Assembly (NCBI RefSeq): GCF_012489685.1 | Contig: NC_080046.1 | Location: 30,659,763-30,723,762, forward strand | From: Lotus japonicus | Taxonomy: Eukaryota; Streptophyta; Magnoliopsida; Fabales; Fabaceae | Length of the DNA stretch: 64,000 bases | Reading direction: 5' to 3' | Shown: positions 38,251 through 50,296 of the stretch, piece after piece | Numbering within the stretch: the stretch's first letter is position 1 | How the letters are laid out: every line of letters begins with the position of its first letter | The notes under the pieces: model-generated | What the model saw: only the letters and a program-made list of their open reading frames with translations | Database searches by the model: none | What the model was told of the DNA's origin: nothing | Position numbers and translations under genes: made by a program

Positions 38251-38994
38251 CCATGTCTTTTCATGTGGAATCCTGAGATTTCCAAGTTTTCACGTGGAAC
38301 TTGGCTAATTGCACGTGGAAACCTGAGTTTTCCAGGCTTTCCACGTGAAACCTGGCCTATTTCACGTGGAAACTTGAGTTTTCCAGGTGTAACCTTGGCA
38401 TTTTCACGTGGAATGTTGAGATTTCCTAGCTTTCCACGTGACACCTTGGCTTCTCACGTGGAATCCTGAGATTTCCACGTGAAACCATGGCTTTCCACGT
38501 GGAATCCAGAGATTCCAAGCTTTTCACGTGGAACTTGGCCAATTTCACGTGGAAACTTGAGTTTTCCAGGCTTTCCACGTGAAACCTGGGCTATTTCACG
38601 TGGAAACTTGAGTTTTCCACGTGAAACCTTGGCATTTTCACGTGGAATGTTGAGATTTCCTAGCTTTCCACGTGACACCTTGGCTTCTCACGTGGAATCC
38701 TGATATTTCCACGTGAAACCATGGCTTTTCAGGTGGAATCCTGAGATTTCCAACCTTTTCACGTGGAACTTGGCCAATTTCACGTGGAAATTTGAGTTTT
38801 TTAAGCTTTCCACGTGAAACCTGCGCTATTTCACGTGGGAACATGAGTTTTCCACGTGAAACCTTGGCATTTTCACGTGGAATGTTGAGATTTCCTAGCT
38901 TTCCACGTGACACCTTGGCTTCTCACGTGGAATCCTGAGATTTCCACGTGAAACCATGGCTTTTCACGTGGAATCCTGAGATTTTCAAGCTTTT

Positions 38995-41251
38995 CAGGTG
39001 GAAACTTGAGATTTCCACGTGAATCCTGGGCTATTTCACGTGGAAACTTGAGTTTTCCACGTGAAACCTTGGCATTTTCACATGGAATGTTGAGATTTCC
39101 TAGCTTTCCACGTGAAAACCTGAGATTTCCAAGCTTTTCACGTGGATCTTGGCCAATTTCACTTGGAAACTTGAGTTTTCCAAGCTTTCCACGTGAAACC
39201 TAGGCTATTTCACGTGGAAACATGAGTTTTCCACGTGACACCTTTGCATTCTCACGTGGAATCTTGAGATTTCCAAGCTTTTCACGTGGAACTTGGCCAA
39301 TTTCACAAGGAAACTTGAGTTTTCCACGTGAAACCTTGGCATTTTCACGTGGAATGTTGAGATTTCTTAGCTTTCCACGTGAAACCTTGACTTTACACGT
39401 GGAATCCTGAGATTTCCAAGCTTTCCACGTGAAACCTGGGCTATTTCACGTGGAAACATGAGTTTTCCACGTGAAACCTTGGCATTTTCACGTGGAATGT
39501 TGAGATTTCCAAGCTTTCCACGTGACACCTTGGCTTCTCACGTGGAATCCTGAGATTTCCACGTGAAACCATGGCTTGTCAGGTGGAATCCTGAGATTTC
39601 CAAGCTTTTCACGTGGAACTTGGCCAATTTCACGTGGAAACTTGAGTTTTTTAAGCTTTCCACGTGAAACCTGGGCTATTTCACGTGGAAACATGAGTTT
39701 TCCACGTGAAACCTTGGCATTTTCACGTGGAATGTTGAGATTTCCTAGCTTTCCACGTGACACCTTGGCTTCTCACGTGGAATCCTGAGATTTCCACGTG
39801 AAACCATGGCTTTTCAGGTGGAATCCTGAGATTTCCAAGCTTTTCACGTGGAACTTGGCCAATTTCACGTGGAAACTTGAGTTTTTTAAGCTTTCCACGT
39901 GAAACCTGGGCTATTTCACGTGGAAACATGAGTTTTCCACGTGAAACCTTGGCATTTTCACGTGGAATGTTGAGATTTCCTAGCTTTCCACGTGACACCT
40001 TGGCTTCTCACGTGGAATCCTGAGATTTCCACGTGAAACCATGGCTTTTCACGTGGAATCCTGAGATTTCCAAGTTTTCACGTGGAACTTGGCCAATTGC
40101 ACGTGGAAACCTGAGTTTACCAGGCTTTCCACGTGAAACCTGGGCTATTTCACGTGGAAACTTGAGTTTTCCACGTGAAACCTCGGCATTTTCACGTGGA
40201 ATGTTAAGATTTCCTAGCTTTCCACGTGACACCTAGGCTTCTCACGTGGAATCCTGAGATTTCCATGTGAAACCATGGCTTTTCACGTGGAATCCTGAGA
40301 TTTTCAAGCTTTTCACGTGGAACTTGGCCAATTTCACGTGGAAACTGGAGTTTTTTAAGCTTTCCACGTGAAACCTGGGCTATTTCAAGTGGAAACATGA
40401 GTTTTCCACGTGAAACCTTGGCATTTTCACGTGGAATGTTGAGATTTCCTAGCTTTCCACGTGACACCTTGGCTTCTCACTTGGAATCCTGAGATTTCCA
40501 CGTGAAACCATGTCTTTTCACGTGGAATCCTGAGATTTCCAAGTTTTCACGTGGAACTTGGCTAATTGCACGTGGAAACCTGAGTTTTCCAGGCTTTCCA
40601 CGTGAAACCTGGCCTATTTCACGTGGAAACTTGAGTTTTCCAGGTGTAACCTTGGCATTTTCACGTGGAATGTTGAGATTTCCTAGCTTTCCACGTGACA
40701 CCTTGGCTTCTCACGTGGAATCCTGAGATTTCCACGTGAAACCATGGCTTTCCACGTGGAATCCAGAGATTCCAAGCTTTTCATGTGGAACTTGGCCAAT
40801 TTCACGTGGAAACTTGAGTTTTCCAGGCTTTCCACGTGAAACCTGGGCTATTTCACGTGGAAACTTGAGTTTTCCACGTGAAACCTTGGCATTTTCACGT
40901 GGAATGTTGAGATTTCCTAGCTTTCAACGTGACACCTTGGCTTCTCACGTGGAATCCTGATATTTCCACGTGAAACCATGGCTTTTCAGGTGGAATCCTG
41001 AGATTTCCAACCTTTTCACGTGGAACTTGGCCAATTTCACGTGGAAATTTGAGTTTTTTAAGCTTTCCACGTGAAACCTGCGCTATTTCACGTGGGAACA
41101 TGAGTTTTTCACGTGAAACCTTGGCATTTTCACGTGGAATGTTGAGATTTCCTAGCTTTCCACGTGACACCTTGGCTTCTCACGTGGAATCCTGAGATTT
41201 CCACGTGAAACCATGGCTTTTCACGTGGAATCCTGAGATTTTCAAGCTTTT
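38995..41251. repeat. HOR copy, 2,257 bp
   Basis: Three monomers longer than the basic unit. It carries an additional AGTTTTTTAAGC monomer near 39,723-39,998, where the next copy has a CCACGTGACACCATGG monomer. So the total is constant but monomer content is swapped. Confidence 0.85.
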
Positions 41252-43507
41252 CAGGTGGAAACTTGAGATTTCCACGTGAATCCTGGGCTATTTCACGTGG
41301 AAACTTGAGTTTTCCACGTGAAACCTTGGCATTTTCACATGGAATGTTGAGATTTCCTAGCTTTCCACGTGAAAACCTGAGATTTCCAAGCTTTTCACGT
41401 GGATCTTGGCCAATTTCACTTGGAAACTTGAGTTTTCCAAGCTTTCCACGTGAAACCTAGGCTATTTCACGTGGAAACATGAGTTTTCCACGTGACACCT
41501 TTGCATTCTCACGTGGAATCCTGAGATTTCCAAGCTTTTCACGTGGAACTTGGCCAATTTCACAAGGAAACTTGAGTTTTCCACGTGAAACCTTGGCATT
41601 TTCACGTGGAATGTTGAGATTTCTTAGCTTTCCACGTGAAACCTTGGCTTTACACGTGGAATCCTGAGATTTCCAAGCTTTCCACGTGAAACCTGGGCTA
41701 TTTCACGTGGAAACATGAGTTTTCCACGTGAAACCTTGGCATTTTCACGTGGAATGTTGAGATTTCCTAGCTTTCCACGTGACACCTTGGCTTCTCACGT
41801 GGAATCCTGAGATTTCCACGTGAAACCATGGCTTGTCAGGTGGAATCCTGAGATTTCCAAGCTTTTCACGTGGAACTTGGCCAATTTCACGTGGAAACTT
41901 GAGTTTTTTAAGCTTTCCACGTGAAACCTGGGCTATTTCACGTGGAAACATGAGTTTTCCACGTGAAACCTTGGCATTTTCACGTGGAATGTTGAGATTT
42001 CCTAGCTTTCCACGTGACACCTTTGCTTCTCACGTGGAATCCTGAGATTTCCACGTGACACCATGGCTTTCCACGTGGAATCCAGAGATTCCAAGCTTTT
42101 CACGTGGAACTTGGCCAATTTCACGTGGAAACTTGAGTTTTTTAAGCTTTCCACGTGAAACCTGGGCTATTTCACGTGGAAACATGAGTTTTCCACGTGA
42201 AACCTTGGCATTTTCACGTGGAATGTTGAGATTTCCTAGCTTTCCACGTGACACCTTGGCTTCTCACGTGGAATCCTGAGATTTCCACGTGAAACCATGG
42301 CTTTTCACGTGGAATCCTGAGATTTCCAAGTTTTCACGTGGAACTTGGCCAATTGCACGTGGAAACCTGAGTTTACCAGGCTTTCCTTGTGAAACCTGGG
42401 CTATTTCACGTGGAAACTTGAGTTTTCCACGTGAAACCTCGGCATTTTCACGTGGAATGTTAAGATTTCCTAGCTTTCCACGTGACACCTAGGCTTCTCA
42501 CGTGGAATCCTGAGATTTCCATGTGAAACCATGGCTTTTCACGTGGAATCCTGAGATTTTCAAGCTTTTCACGTGGAACTTGGCCAATTTCACGTGGAAA
42601 CTGGAGTTTTTTAAGCTTTCCACGTGAAACCTGGGCTATTTCAAGTGGAAACATGAGTTTTCCACGTGAAACCTTGGCATTTTCACGTGGAATGTTGAGA
42701 TTTCCTAGCTTTCCACGTGACACCTTGGCTTCTCACTTGGAATCCTGAGATTTCCACGTGAAACCATGTCTTTTCACGTGGAATCCTGAGATTTCCAAGT
42801 TTTCACGTGGAACTTGGCTAATTGCACGTGGAAACCTGAGTTTTCCAGGCTTTCCACGTGAAACCTGGCCTATTTCACGTGGAAACTTGAGTTTTCCAGG
42901 TGTAACCTTGGCATTTTCACGTGGAATGTTGAGATTTCCTAGCTTTCCACGTGACACCTTGGCTTCTCACGTGGAATCCTGAGATTTCCACGTGAAACCA
43001 TGGCTTTCCACGTGGAATCCAGAGATTCCAAGCTTTTCATGTGGAACTTGGCCAATTTCACGTGGAAACTTGAGTTTTCCAGGCTTTCCACGTGAAACCT
43101 GGGCTATTTCACGTGGAAACTTGAGTTTTCCACGTGAAACCTTGGCATTTTCACGTGGAATGTTGAGATTTCCTAGCTTTCCACGTGACACCTTGGCTTC
43201 TCACGTGGAATCCTGATATTTCCACGTGAAACCATGGCTTTTCAGGTGGAATCCTGAGATTTCCAACCTTTTCACGTGGAACTTGGCCAATTTCACGTGG
43301 AAATTTGAGTTTTTTAAGCTTTCCACGTGAAACCTGCGCTATTTCACGTGGGAACATGAGTTTTTCACGTGAAACCTTGGCATTTTCACGTGGAATGTTG
43401 AGATTTCCTAGCTTTCCACGTGACACCTTGGCTTCTCACGTGGAATCCTGAGATTTCCACGTGAAACCATGGCTTTTCACGTGGAATCCTGAGATTTTCA
43501 AGCTTTT
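41252..43507. repeat. HOR copy, 2,256 bp
   Basis: Contains the private box variant CCTTGTG (near 42,384) and a GTGACACCATGGCTTTCC monomer near 42,055. Both recur exactly 4,278 bp downstream in the copy at 45,530-47,786 but are missing from the copy between. Confidence 0.88.
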
Positions 43508-45529
43508 CAGGTGGAAACTTGAGATTTCCACGTGAATCCTGGGCTATTTCACGTGGAAACTTGAGTTTTCCACGTGAAACCTTGGCATTTTCACATGGAA
43601 TGTTGAGATTTCCTAGCTTTCCACGTGAAAACCTGAGATTTCCAAGCTTTTCACGTGGATCTTGGCCAATTTCACTTGGAAACTTGAGTTTTCCAAGCTT
43701 TCCACGTGAAACCTAGGCTATTTCACGTGGAAACATGAGTTTTCCACGTGACACCTTTGCATTCTCACGTGGAATCCTGAGATTTCCAAGCTTTTCACGT
43801 GGAACTTGGCCAATTTCACAAGGAAACTTGAGTTTTCCACGTGAAACCTTGGCATTTTCACGTGGAATGTTGAGATTTCTTAGCTTTCCACGTGAAACCT
43901 TGGCTTTACACGTGGAATCCTGAGATTTCCAAGCTTTCCACGTGAAACCTGGGCTATTTCACGTGGAAACATGAGTTTTCCACGTGAAACCTTGGCATTT
44001 TCACGTGGAATGTTGAGATTTCCTAGCTTTCCACGTGACACCTTGGCTTCTCACGTGGAATCCTGAGATTTCCACGTGAAACCATGGCTTGTCAGGTGGA
44101 ATCCTGAGATTTCCAAGCTTTTCACGTGGAACTTGGCCAATTTCACGTGGAAACTTGAGTTTTTTAAGCTTTCCACGTGAAACCTGGGCTATTTCACGTG
44201 GAAACATGAGTTTTCCACGTGAAACCTTGGCATTTTCACGTGGAATGTTGAGATTTCCTAGCTTTCCACGTGACACCTTGGCTTCTCACGTGGAATCCTG
44301 AGATTTCCACGTGAAACCATGGCTTTTCACGTGGAATCCTGAGATTTCCAAGTTTTCACGTGGAACTTGGCCAATTGCACGTGGAAACCTGAGTTTACCA
44401 GGCTTTCCACGTGAAACCTGGGCTATTTCACGTGGAAACTTGAGTTTTCCACGTGAAACCTCGGCATTTTCACGTGGAATGTTAAGATTTCCTAGCTTTC
44501 CACGTGACACCTAGGCTTCTCACGTGGAATCCTGAGATTTCCATGTGAAACCATGGCTTTTCACGTGGAATCCTGAGATTTTCAAGCTTTTCACGTGGAA
44601 CTTGGCCAATTTCACGTGGAAACTGGAGTTTTTTAAGCTTTCCACGTGAAACCTGGGCTATTTCAAGTGGAAACATGAGTTTTCCACGTGAAACCTTGGC
44701 ATTTTCACGTGGAATGTTGAGATTTCCTAGCTTTCCACGTGACACCTTGGCTTCTCACTTGGAATCCTGAGATTTCCACGTGAAACCATGTCTTTTCACG
44801 TGGAATCCTGAGATTTCCAAGTTTTCACGTGGAACTTGGCTAATTGCACGTGGAAACCTGAGTTTTCCAGGCTTTCCACGTGAAACCTGGCCTATTTCAC
44901 GTGGAAACTTGAGTTTTCCAGGTGTAACCTTGGCATTTTCACGTGGAATGTTGAGATTTCCTAGCTTTCCACGTGACACCTTGGCTTCTCACGTGGAATC
45001 CTGAGATTTCCACGTAAAACCATGGCTTTCCACGTGGAATCCAGAGATTCCAAGCTTTTCATGTGGAACTTGGCCAATTTCACGTGGAAACTTGAGTTTT
45101 CCAGGCTTTCCACGTGAAACCTGGGCTATTTCACGTGGAAACTTGAGTTTTCCACGTGAAACCTTGGCATTTTCACGTGGAATGTTGAGATTTCCTAGCT
45201 TTCCACGTGACACCTTGGCTTCTCACGTGGAATCCTGATATTTCCACGTGAAACCATGGCTTTTCAGGTGGAATCCTGAGATTTCCAACCTTTTCACGTG
45301 GAACTTGGCCAATTTCACGTGGAAATTTGAGTTTTTTAAGCTTTCCACGTGAAACCTGCGCTATTTCACGTGGGAACATGAGTTTTTCACGTGAAACCTT
45401 GGCATTTTCACGTGGAATGTTGAGATTTCCTAGCTTTCCACGTGACACCTTGGCTTCTCACGTGGAATCCTGAGATTTCCACGTGAAACCATGGCTTTTC
45501 ACGTGGAATCCTGAGATTTTCAAGCTTTT
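43508..45529. repeat. HOR copy, 2,022 bp
   Basis: One monomer shorter than its neighbours, lacking the GTGACACCATGG monomer between 44,301 and 44,311. One private change near 45,015 (CACGTAAAACC) damages a box. Confidence 0.88.
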
Positions 45530-47786
45530 CAGGTGGAAACTTGAGATTTCCACGTGAATCCTGGGCTATTTCACGTGGAAACTTGAGTTTTCCACGTGAA
45601 ACCTTGGCATTTTCACATGGAATGTTGAGATTTCCTAGCTTTCCACGTGAAAACCTGAGATTTCCAAGCTTTTCACGTGGATCTTGGCCAATTTCACTTG
45701 GAAACTTGAGTTTTCCAAGCTTTCCACGTGAAACCTAGGCTATTTCACGTGGAAACATGAGTTTTCCACGTGACACCTTTGCATTCTCACGTGGAATCCT
45801 GAGATTTCCAAGCTTTTCACGTGGAACTTGGCCAATTTCACAAGGAAACTTGAGTTTTCCACGTGAAACCTTGGCATTTTCACGTGGAATGTTGAGATTT
45901 CTTAGCTTTCCACGTGAAACCTTGGCTTTACACGTGGAATCCTGAGATTTCCAAGCTTTCCACGTGAAACCTGGGCTATTTCACGTGGAAACATGAGTTT
46001 TCCACGTGAAACCTTGGCATTTTCACGTGGAATGTTGAGATTTCCTAGCTTTCCACGTGACACCTTGGCTTCTCACGTGGAATCCTGAGATTTCCACGTG
46101 AAACCATGGCTTGTCAGGTGGAATCCTGAGATTTCCAAGCTTTTCACGTGGAACTTGGCCAATTTCACGTGGAAACTTGAGTTTTTTAAGCTTTCCACGT
46201 GAAACCTGGGCTATTTCACGTGGAAACATGAGTTTTCCACGTGAAACCTTGGCATTTTCACGTGGAATGTTGAGATTTCCTAGCTTTCCACGTGACACCT
46301 TTGCTTCTCACGTGGAATCCTGAGATTTCCACGTGACACCATGGCTTTCCACGTGGAATCCAGAGATTCCAAGCTTTTCACGTGGAACTTGGCCAATTTC
46401 ACGTGGAAACTTGAGTTTTTTAAGCTTTCCACGTGAAACCTGGGCTATTTCACGTGGAAACATGAGTTTTCCACGTGAAACCTTGGCATTTTCACGTGGA
46501 ATGTTGAGATTTCCTAGCTTTCCACGTGACACCTTGGCTTCTCACGTGGAATCCTGAGATTTCCACGTGAAACCATGGCTTTTCACGTGGAATCCTGAGA
46601 TTTCCAAGTTTTCACGTGGAACTTGGCCAATTGCACGTGGAAACCTGAGTTTACCAGGCTTTCCTTGTGAAACCTGGGCTATTTCACGTGGAAACTTGAG
46701 TTTTCCACGTGAAACCTCGGCATTTTCACGTGGAATGTTAAGATTTCCTAGCTTTCCACGTGACACCTAGGCTTCTCACGTGGAATCCTGAGATTTCCAT
46801 GTGAAACCATGGGCTTTTCACGTGGAATCCTGAGATTTTCAAGCTTTTCACGTGGAACTTGGCCAATTTCACGTGGAAACTGGAGTTTTTTAAGCTTTCC
46901 ACGTGAAACCTGGGCTATTTCAAGTGGAAACATGAGTTTTCCACGTGAAACCTTGGCATTTTCACGTGGAATGTTGAGATTTCCTAGCTTTCCACGTGAC
47001 ACCTTGGCTTCTCACTTGGAATCCTGAGATTTCCACGTGAAACCATGTCTTTTCACGTGGAATCCTGAGATTTCCAAGTTTTCACGTGGAACTTGGCTAA
47101 TTGCACGTGGAAACCTGAGTTTTCCAGGCTTTCCACGTGAAACCTGGCCTATTTCACGTGGAAACTTGAGTTTTCCAGGTGTAACCTTGGCATTTTCACG
47201 TGGAATGTTGAGATTTCCTAGCTTTCCACGTGACACCTTGGCTTCTCACGTGGAATCCTGAGATTTCCACGTGAAACCATGGCTTTCCACGTGGAATCCA
47301 GAGATTCCAAGCTTTTCATGTGGAACTTGGCCAATTTCACGTGGAAACTTGAGTTTTCCAGGCTTTCCACGTGAAACCTGGGCTATTTCACGTGGAAACT
47401 TGAGTTTTCCACGTGAAACCTTGGCATTTTCACGTGGAATGTTGAGATTTCCTAGCTTTCCACGTGACACCTTGGCTTCTCACGTGGAATCCTGATATTT
47501 CCACGTGAAACCATGGCTTTTCAGGTGGAATCCTGAGATTTCCAACCTTTTCACGTGGAACTTGGCCAATTTCACGTGGAAATTTGAGTTTTTTAAGCTT
47601 TCCACGTGAAACCTGCGCTATTTCACGTGGGAACATGAGTTTTTCACGTGAAACCTTGGCATTTTCACGTGGAATGTTGAGATTTCCTAGCTTTCCACGT
47701 GACACCTTGGCTTCTCACGTGGAATCCTGAGATTTCCACGTGAAACCATGGCTTTTCACGTGGAATCCTGAGATTTTCAAGCTTTT
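45530..47786. repeat. HOR copy, 2,257 bp
   Basis: Near twin of the copy at 41,252, including CCTTGTG near 46,662. It differs by a one-base gain near 46,809 (CCATGGGC), which accounts for 2,257 against 2,256 bp. Confidence 0.88.
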
Positions 47787-48564
47787 CAGGTGGAAACTTG
47801 AGATTTCCACGTGAATCCTGGGCTATTTCACGTGGAAACTTGAGTTTTCCACGTGAAACCTTGGCATTTTCACATGGAATGTTGAGATTTCCTAGCTTTC
47901 CACGTGAAAACCTGAGATTTCCAAGCTTTTCACGTGGATCTTGGCCAATTTCACTTGGAAACTTGAGTTTTCCAAGCTTTCCACGTGAAACCTAGGCTAT
48001 TTCACGTGGAAACATGAGTTTTCCACGTGACACCTTTGCATTCTCACGTGGAATCCTGAGATTTCCAAGCTTTTCACGTGGAACTTGGCCAATTTCACAA
48101 GGAAACTTGAGTTTTCCACGTGAAACCTTGGCATTTTCACGTGGAATGTTGAGATTTCTTAGCTTTCCACGTGAAACCTTGGCTTTACACGTGGAATCCT
48201 GAGATTTCCAAGCTTTCCACGTGAAACCTGGGCTATTTCACGTGGAAACATGAGTTTTCCACGTGAAACCTTGGCATTTTCACGTGGAATGTTGAGATTT
48301 CCTAGCTTTCCACGTGACACCTTGGCTTCTCACGTGGAATCCTGAGATTTCCACGTGAAACCATGGCTTGTCAGGTGGAATCCTGAGATTTCCAAGCTTT
48401 TCACGTGGAACTTGGCCAATTTCACGTGGAAACTTGAGTTTTTTAAGCTTTCCACGTGAAACCTGGGCTATTTCACGTGGAAACATGAGTTTTCCACGTG
48501 AAACCTTGGCATTTTCACGTGGAATGTTGAGATTTCCTAGCTTTCCACGTGACACCTTTGCTTC

Positions 48565-50219
48565 TCACGTGGAATCCTGAGATTTCCACGTGACACCATG
48601 GCTTTCCACGTGGAATCCAGAGATTCCAAGCTTTTCACGTGGAACTTGGCCAATTTCACATGGAAACTTGAGTTTTCCAGGCTTTACAGGTGAAACCTGG
48701 GCTATTTCACGTGGAAACTTGAGTTTTCCACGTGAAACCTTGGTATTTTCACGTGGAATGTTGAGATTTCCTAGCTTTCCACGTGACACCTTAGCTTCTC
48801 ACGTGGAATCCTGAGATTTCCACGTGAAACCATGGCTTTCCACGTGGAATCCAGAGATTCCAAGCTTTTCACGTGGAACTTGGCCAATTTCACGTGGAAA
48901 CTTGAGTTTTCCAGGCTTTCCACGTGAAACCTGGGCTATTTCACGTGGAAACTTGAGTTTTCCACGTGAAACCTTGGCATTTTCACGTGGAATGTTGAGA
49001 TTTCCTAGCTTTCCACGTGACACCTTGGCTTCTCACGTGGAATCCTGAGATTTCCACGTGACACCATGGCTTTCCACGTGGAATCCAGAGATTCCAAGCT
49101 TTTCACGTGGAACTTGGCCAATTTCACGTGGAAACTTGAGTTTTTTAGGCTTTACAGGTGAAACCTGGGCTATTTCACGTGGAAACTTGAGTTTTCCACG
49201 TGAAACCTTGGTATTTTCACGTGGAATGTTGAGATTTCCTAGCTTTCCACGTGACACCTTAGCTTCTCACGTGGAATCCTGAGATTTCCACGTGAAACCA
49301 TGGCTTTCCACGTGGAATCCAGAGATTCCAAGCTTTTCACGTGGAACTTGGCCAATTTCACGTGGAAACTTGAGTTTTCCAGGCTTTCCACGTGAAACCT
49401 GGGCTATTTCACGTGGAAACTTGAGTTTTCCACGTGAAACCTTGGCATTTTCACGTGGAATGTTGAGATTTCCTAGCTTTCCACGTGACACCTTGGCTTC
49501 TCACGTGGAATCCTGAGATTTCCACGTGAAACCATGGCTTTTCAGGTGGAATCCTGAGATTTCCAAGCTTTTCACGTGGAACTTGGCCAATTTCACGTGG
49601 AAACTTGAGTTTTTTAAGCTTTCCACGTGAAACCTGGGCTATTTCACGTGGAAACATGAGTTTTCCACGTGAAACCTTGGCATTTTCACGTGGAATGTTG
49701 AGATTTCCTAGCTTTCCACGTGACACCTTTGCTTCTCACGTGGAATCCTGAGATTTCCACGTGACACCATGGCTTTCCACGTGGAATCCAGAGATTCCAA
49801 GCTTTTCACGTGGAACTTGGCCAATTTCACATGGAAACTTGAGTTTTCCAGGCTTTACAGGTGAAACCTGGGCTATTTCACGTGGAAACTTGAGTTTTCC
49901 ACGTGAAACCTTGGTATTTTCACGTGGAATGTTGAGATTTCCTAGCTTTCCACGTGACACCTTAGCTTCTCACGTGGAATCCTGAGATTTCCACGTGAAA
50001 CCATGGCTTTCCACGTGGAATCCAGAGATTCCAAGCTTTTCACGTGGAACTTGGCCAATTTCACGTGGAAACTTGAGTTTTCCAGGCTTTCCACGTGAAA
50101 CCTGGGCTATTTCACGTGGAAACTTGAGTTTTCCACGTGAAACCTTGGCATTTTCACGTGGAATGTTGAGATTTCCTAGCTTTCCACGTGACACCTTGGC
50201 TTCTCACGTGGAATCCTGA
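48565..50219. repeat. Regular run of about seven 234-bp monomers alternating two types
   Basis: Monomer starts fall at 48,565, 48,799, 49,033, 49,267, ~49,501, 49,736 and 49,970. One type reads CCACGTGACACCATGGC with CAGGCTTTACAGGTG; the other reads CCACGTGAAACCATGGC with CAGGCTTTCCACGTG. They alternate, giving a 468-bp dimeric repeat, interrupted by one AGTTTTTTAAGC monomer. Confidence 0.88.
48780..49013. repeat. Reference 234-bp monomer, ten perfect CACGTG boxes
   Basis: Boxes start at 48,780, 48,800, 48,821, 48,841, 48,870, 48,891, 48,921, 48,942, 48,963 and 48,984. The next monomer starts at 49,014. Spacings are 20, 21, 20, 29, 21, 30, 21, 21, 21 and 30 bp (sum 234). Every CpG in the monomer lies inside a box. 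Relative to domain A the extra element is the ~41-bp dimer starting at box 3 (AAACCATGGC, NcoI site). Box 4 here is the symmetric CCACGTGG; elsewhere it is usually TTTTCACGTGG. Box 5 is R, whereas its domain-A counterpart is F. Confidence 0.92.
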
Positions 50220-50296
50220 GATTTCCACGTGAAACCATGGCTTTTCAGGTGGAATCCTGAGATTTCCAACCTTTTCACGTGGAACTTGGCCAATTT

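Larger units (their letters stand above)
36972..38994. repeat. HOR copy of 2,023 bp containing a large inverted segment
   Basis: Two monomers longer than the basic unit. It contains the perfect 146-bp inverted repeat (37,890-38,035 with 38,105-38,250). The overall length is not disturbed because the inverted piece replaces, within about 1 bp, the sequence expected there. Confidence 0.85.
39800..48580. repeat. Block duplication of HORs, 4,278-bp offset
   Basis: Equivalent points match at 4,278 bp: 40,033/44,311, 40,502/44,780, 41,833/46,111, 42,289/46,567 and the private variant CTTTCCTTGT at 42,381/46,659. The match begins near 39.8 kb and is lost near 44.3 kb (48.58 kb in the second copy). 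The unit is 2,256 + 2,022 bp, so two HORs were duplicated together. Confidence 0.85.
47787..50296. repeat. Expanded HOR copy, 2,510 bp
   Basis: Contains the most regular run of 234-bp monomers (48,565-50,219). Its right end is unusual: the next anchor at 50,297 is preceded by GGCCAATTTCAGG, where AAGCTTTTCAGG is usual, so two different box positions have been joined. This explains why its length does not fit 1,553 + n x 234.5 bp. Confidence 0.82.
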
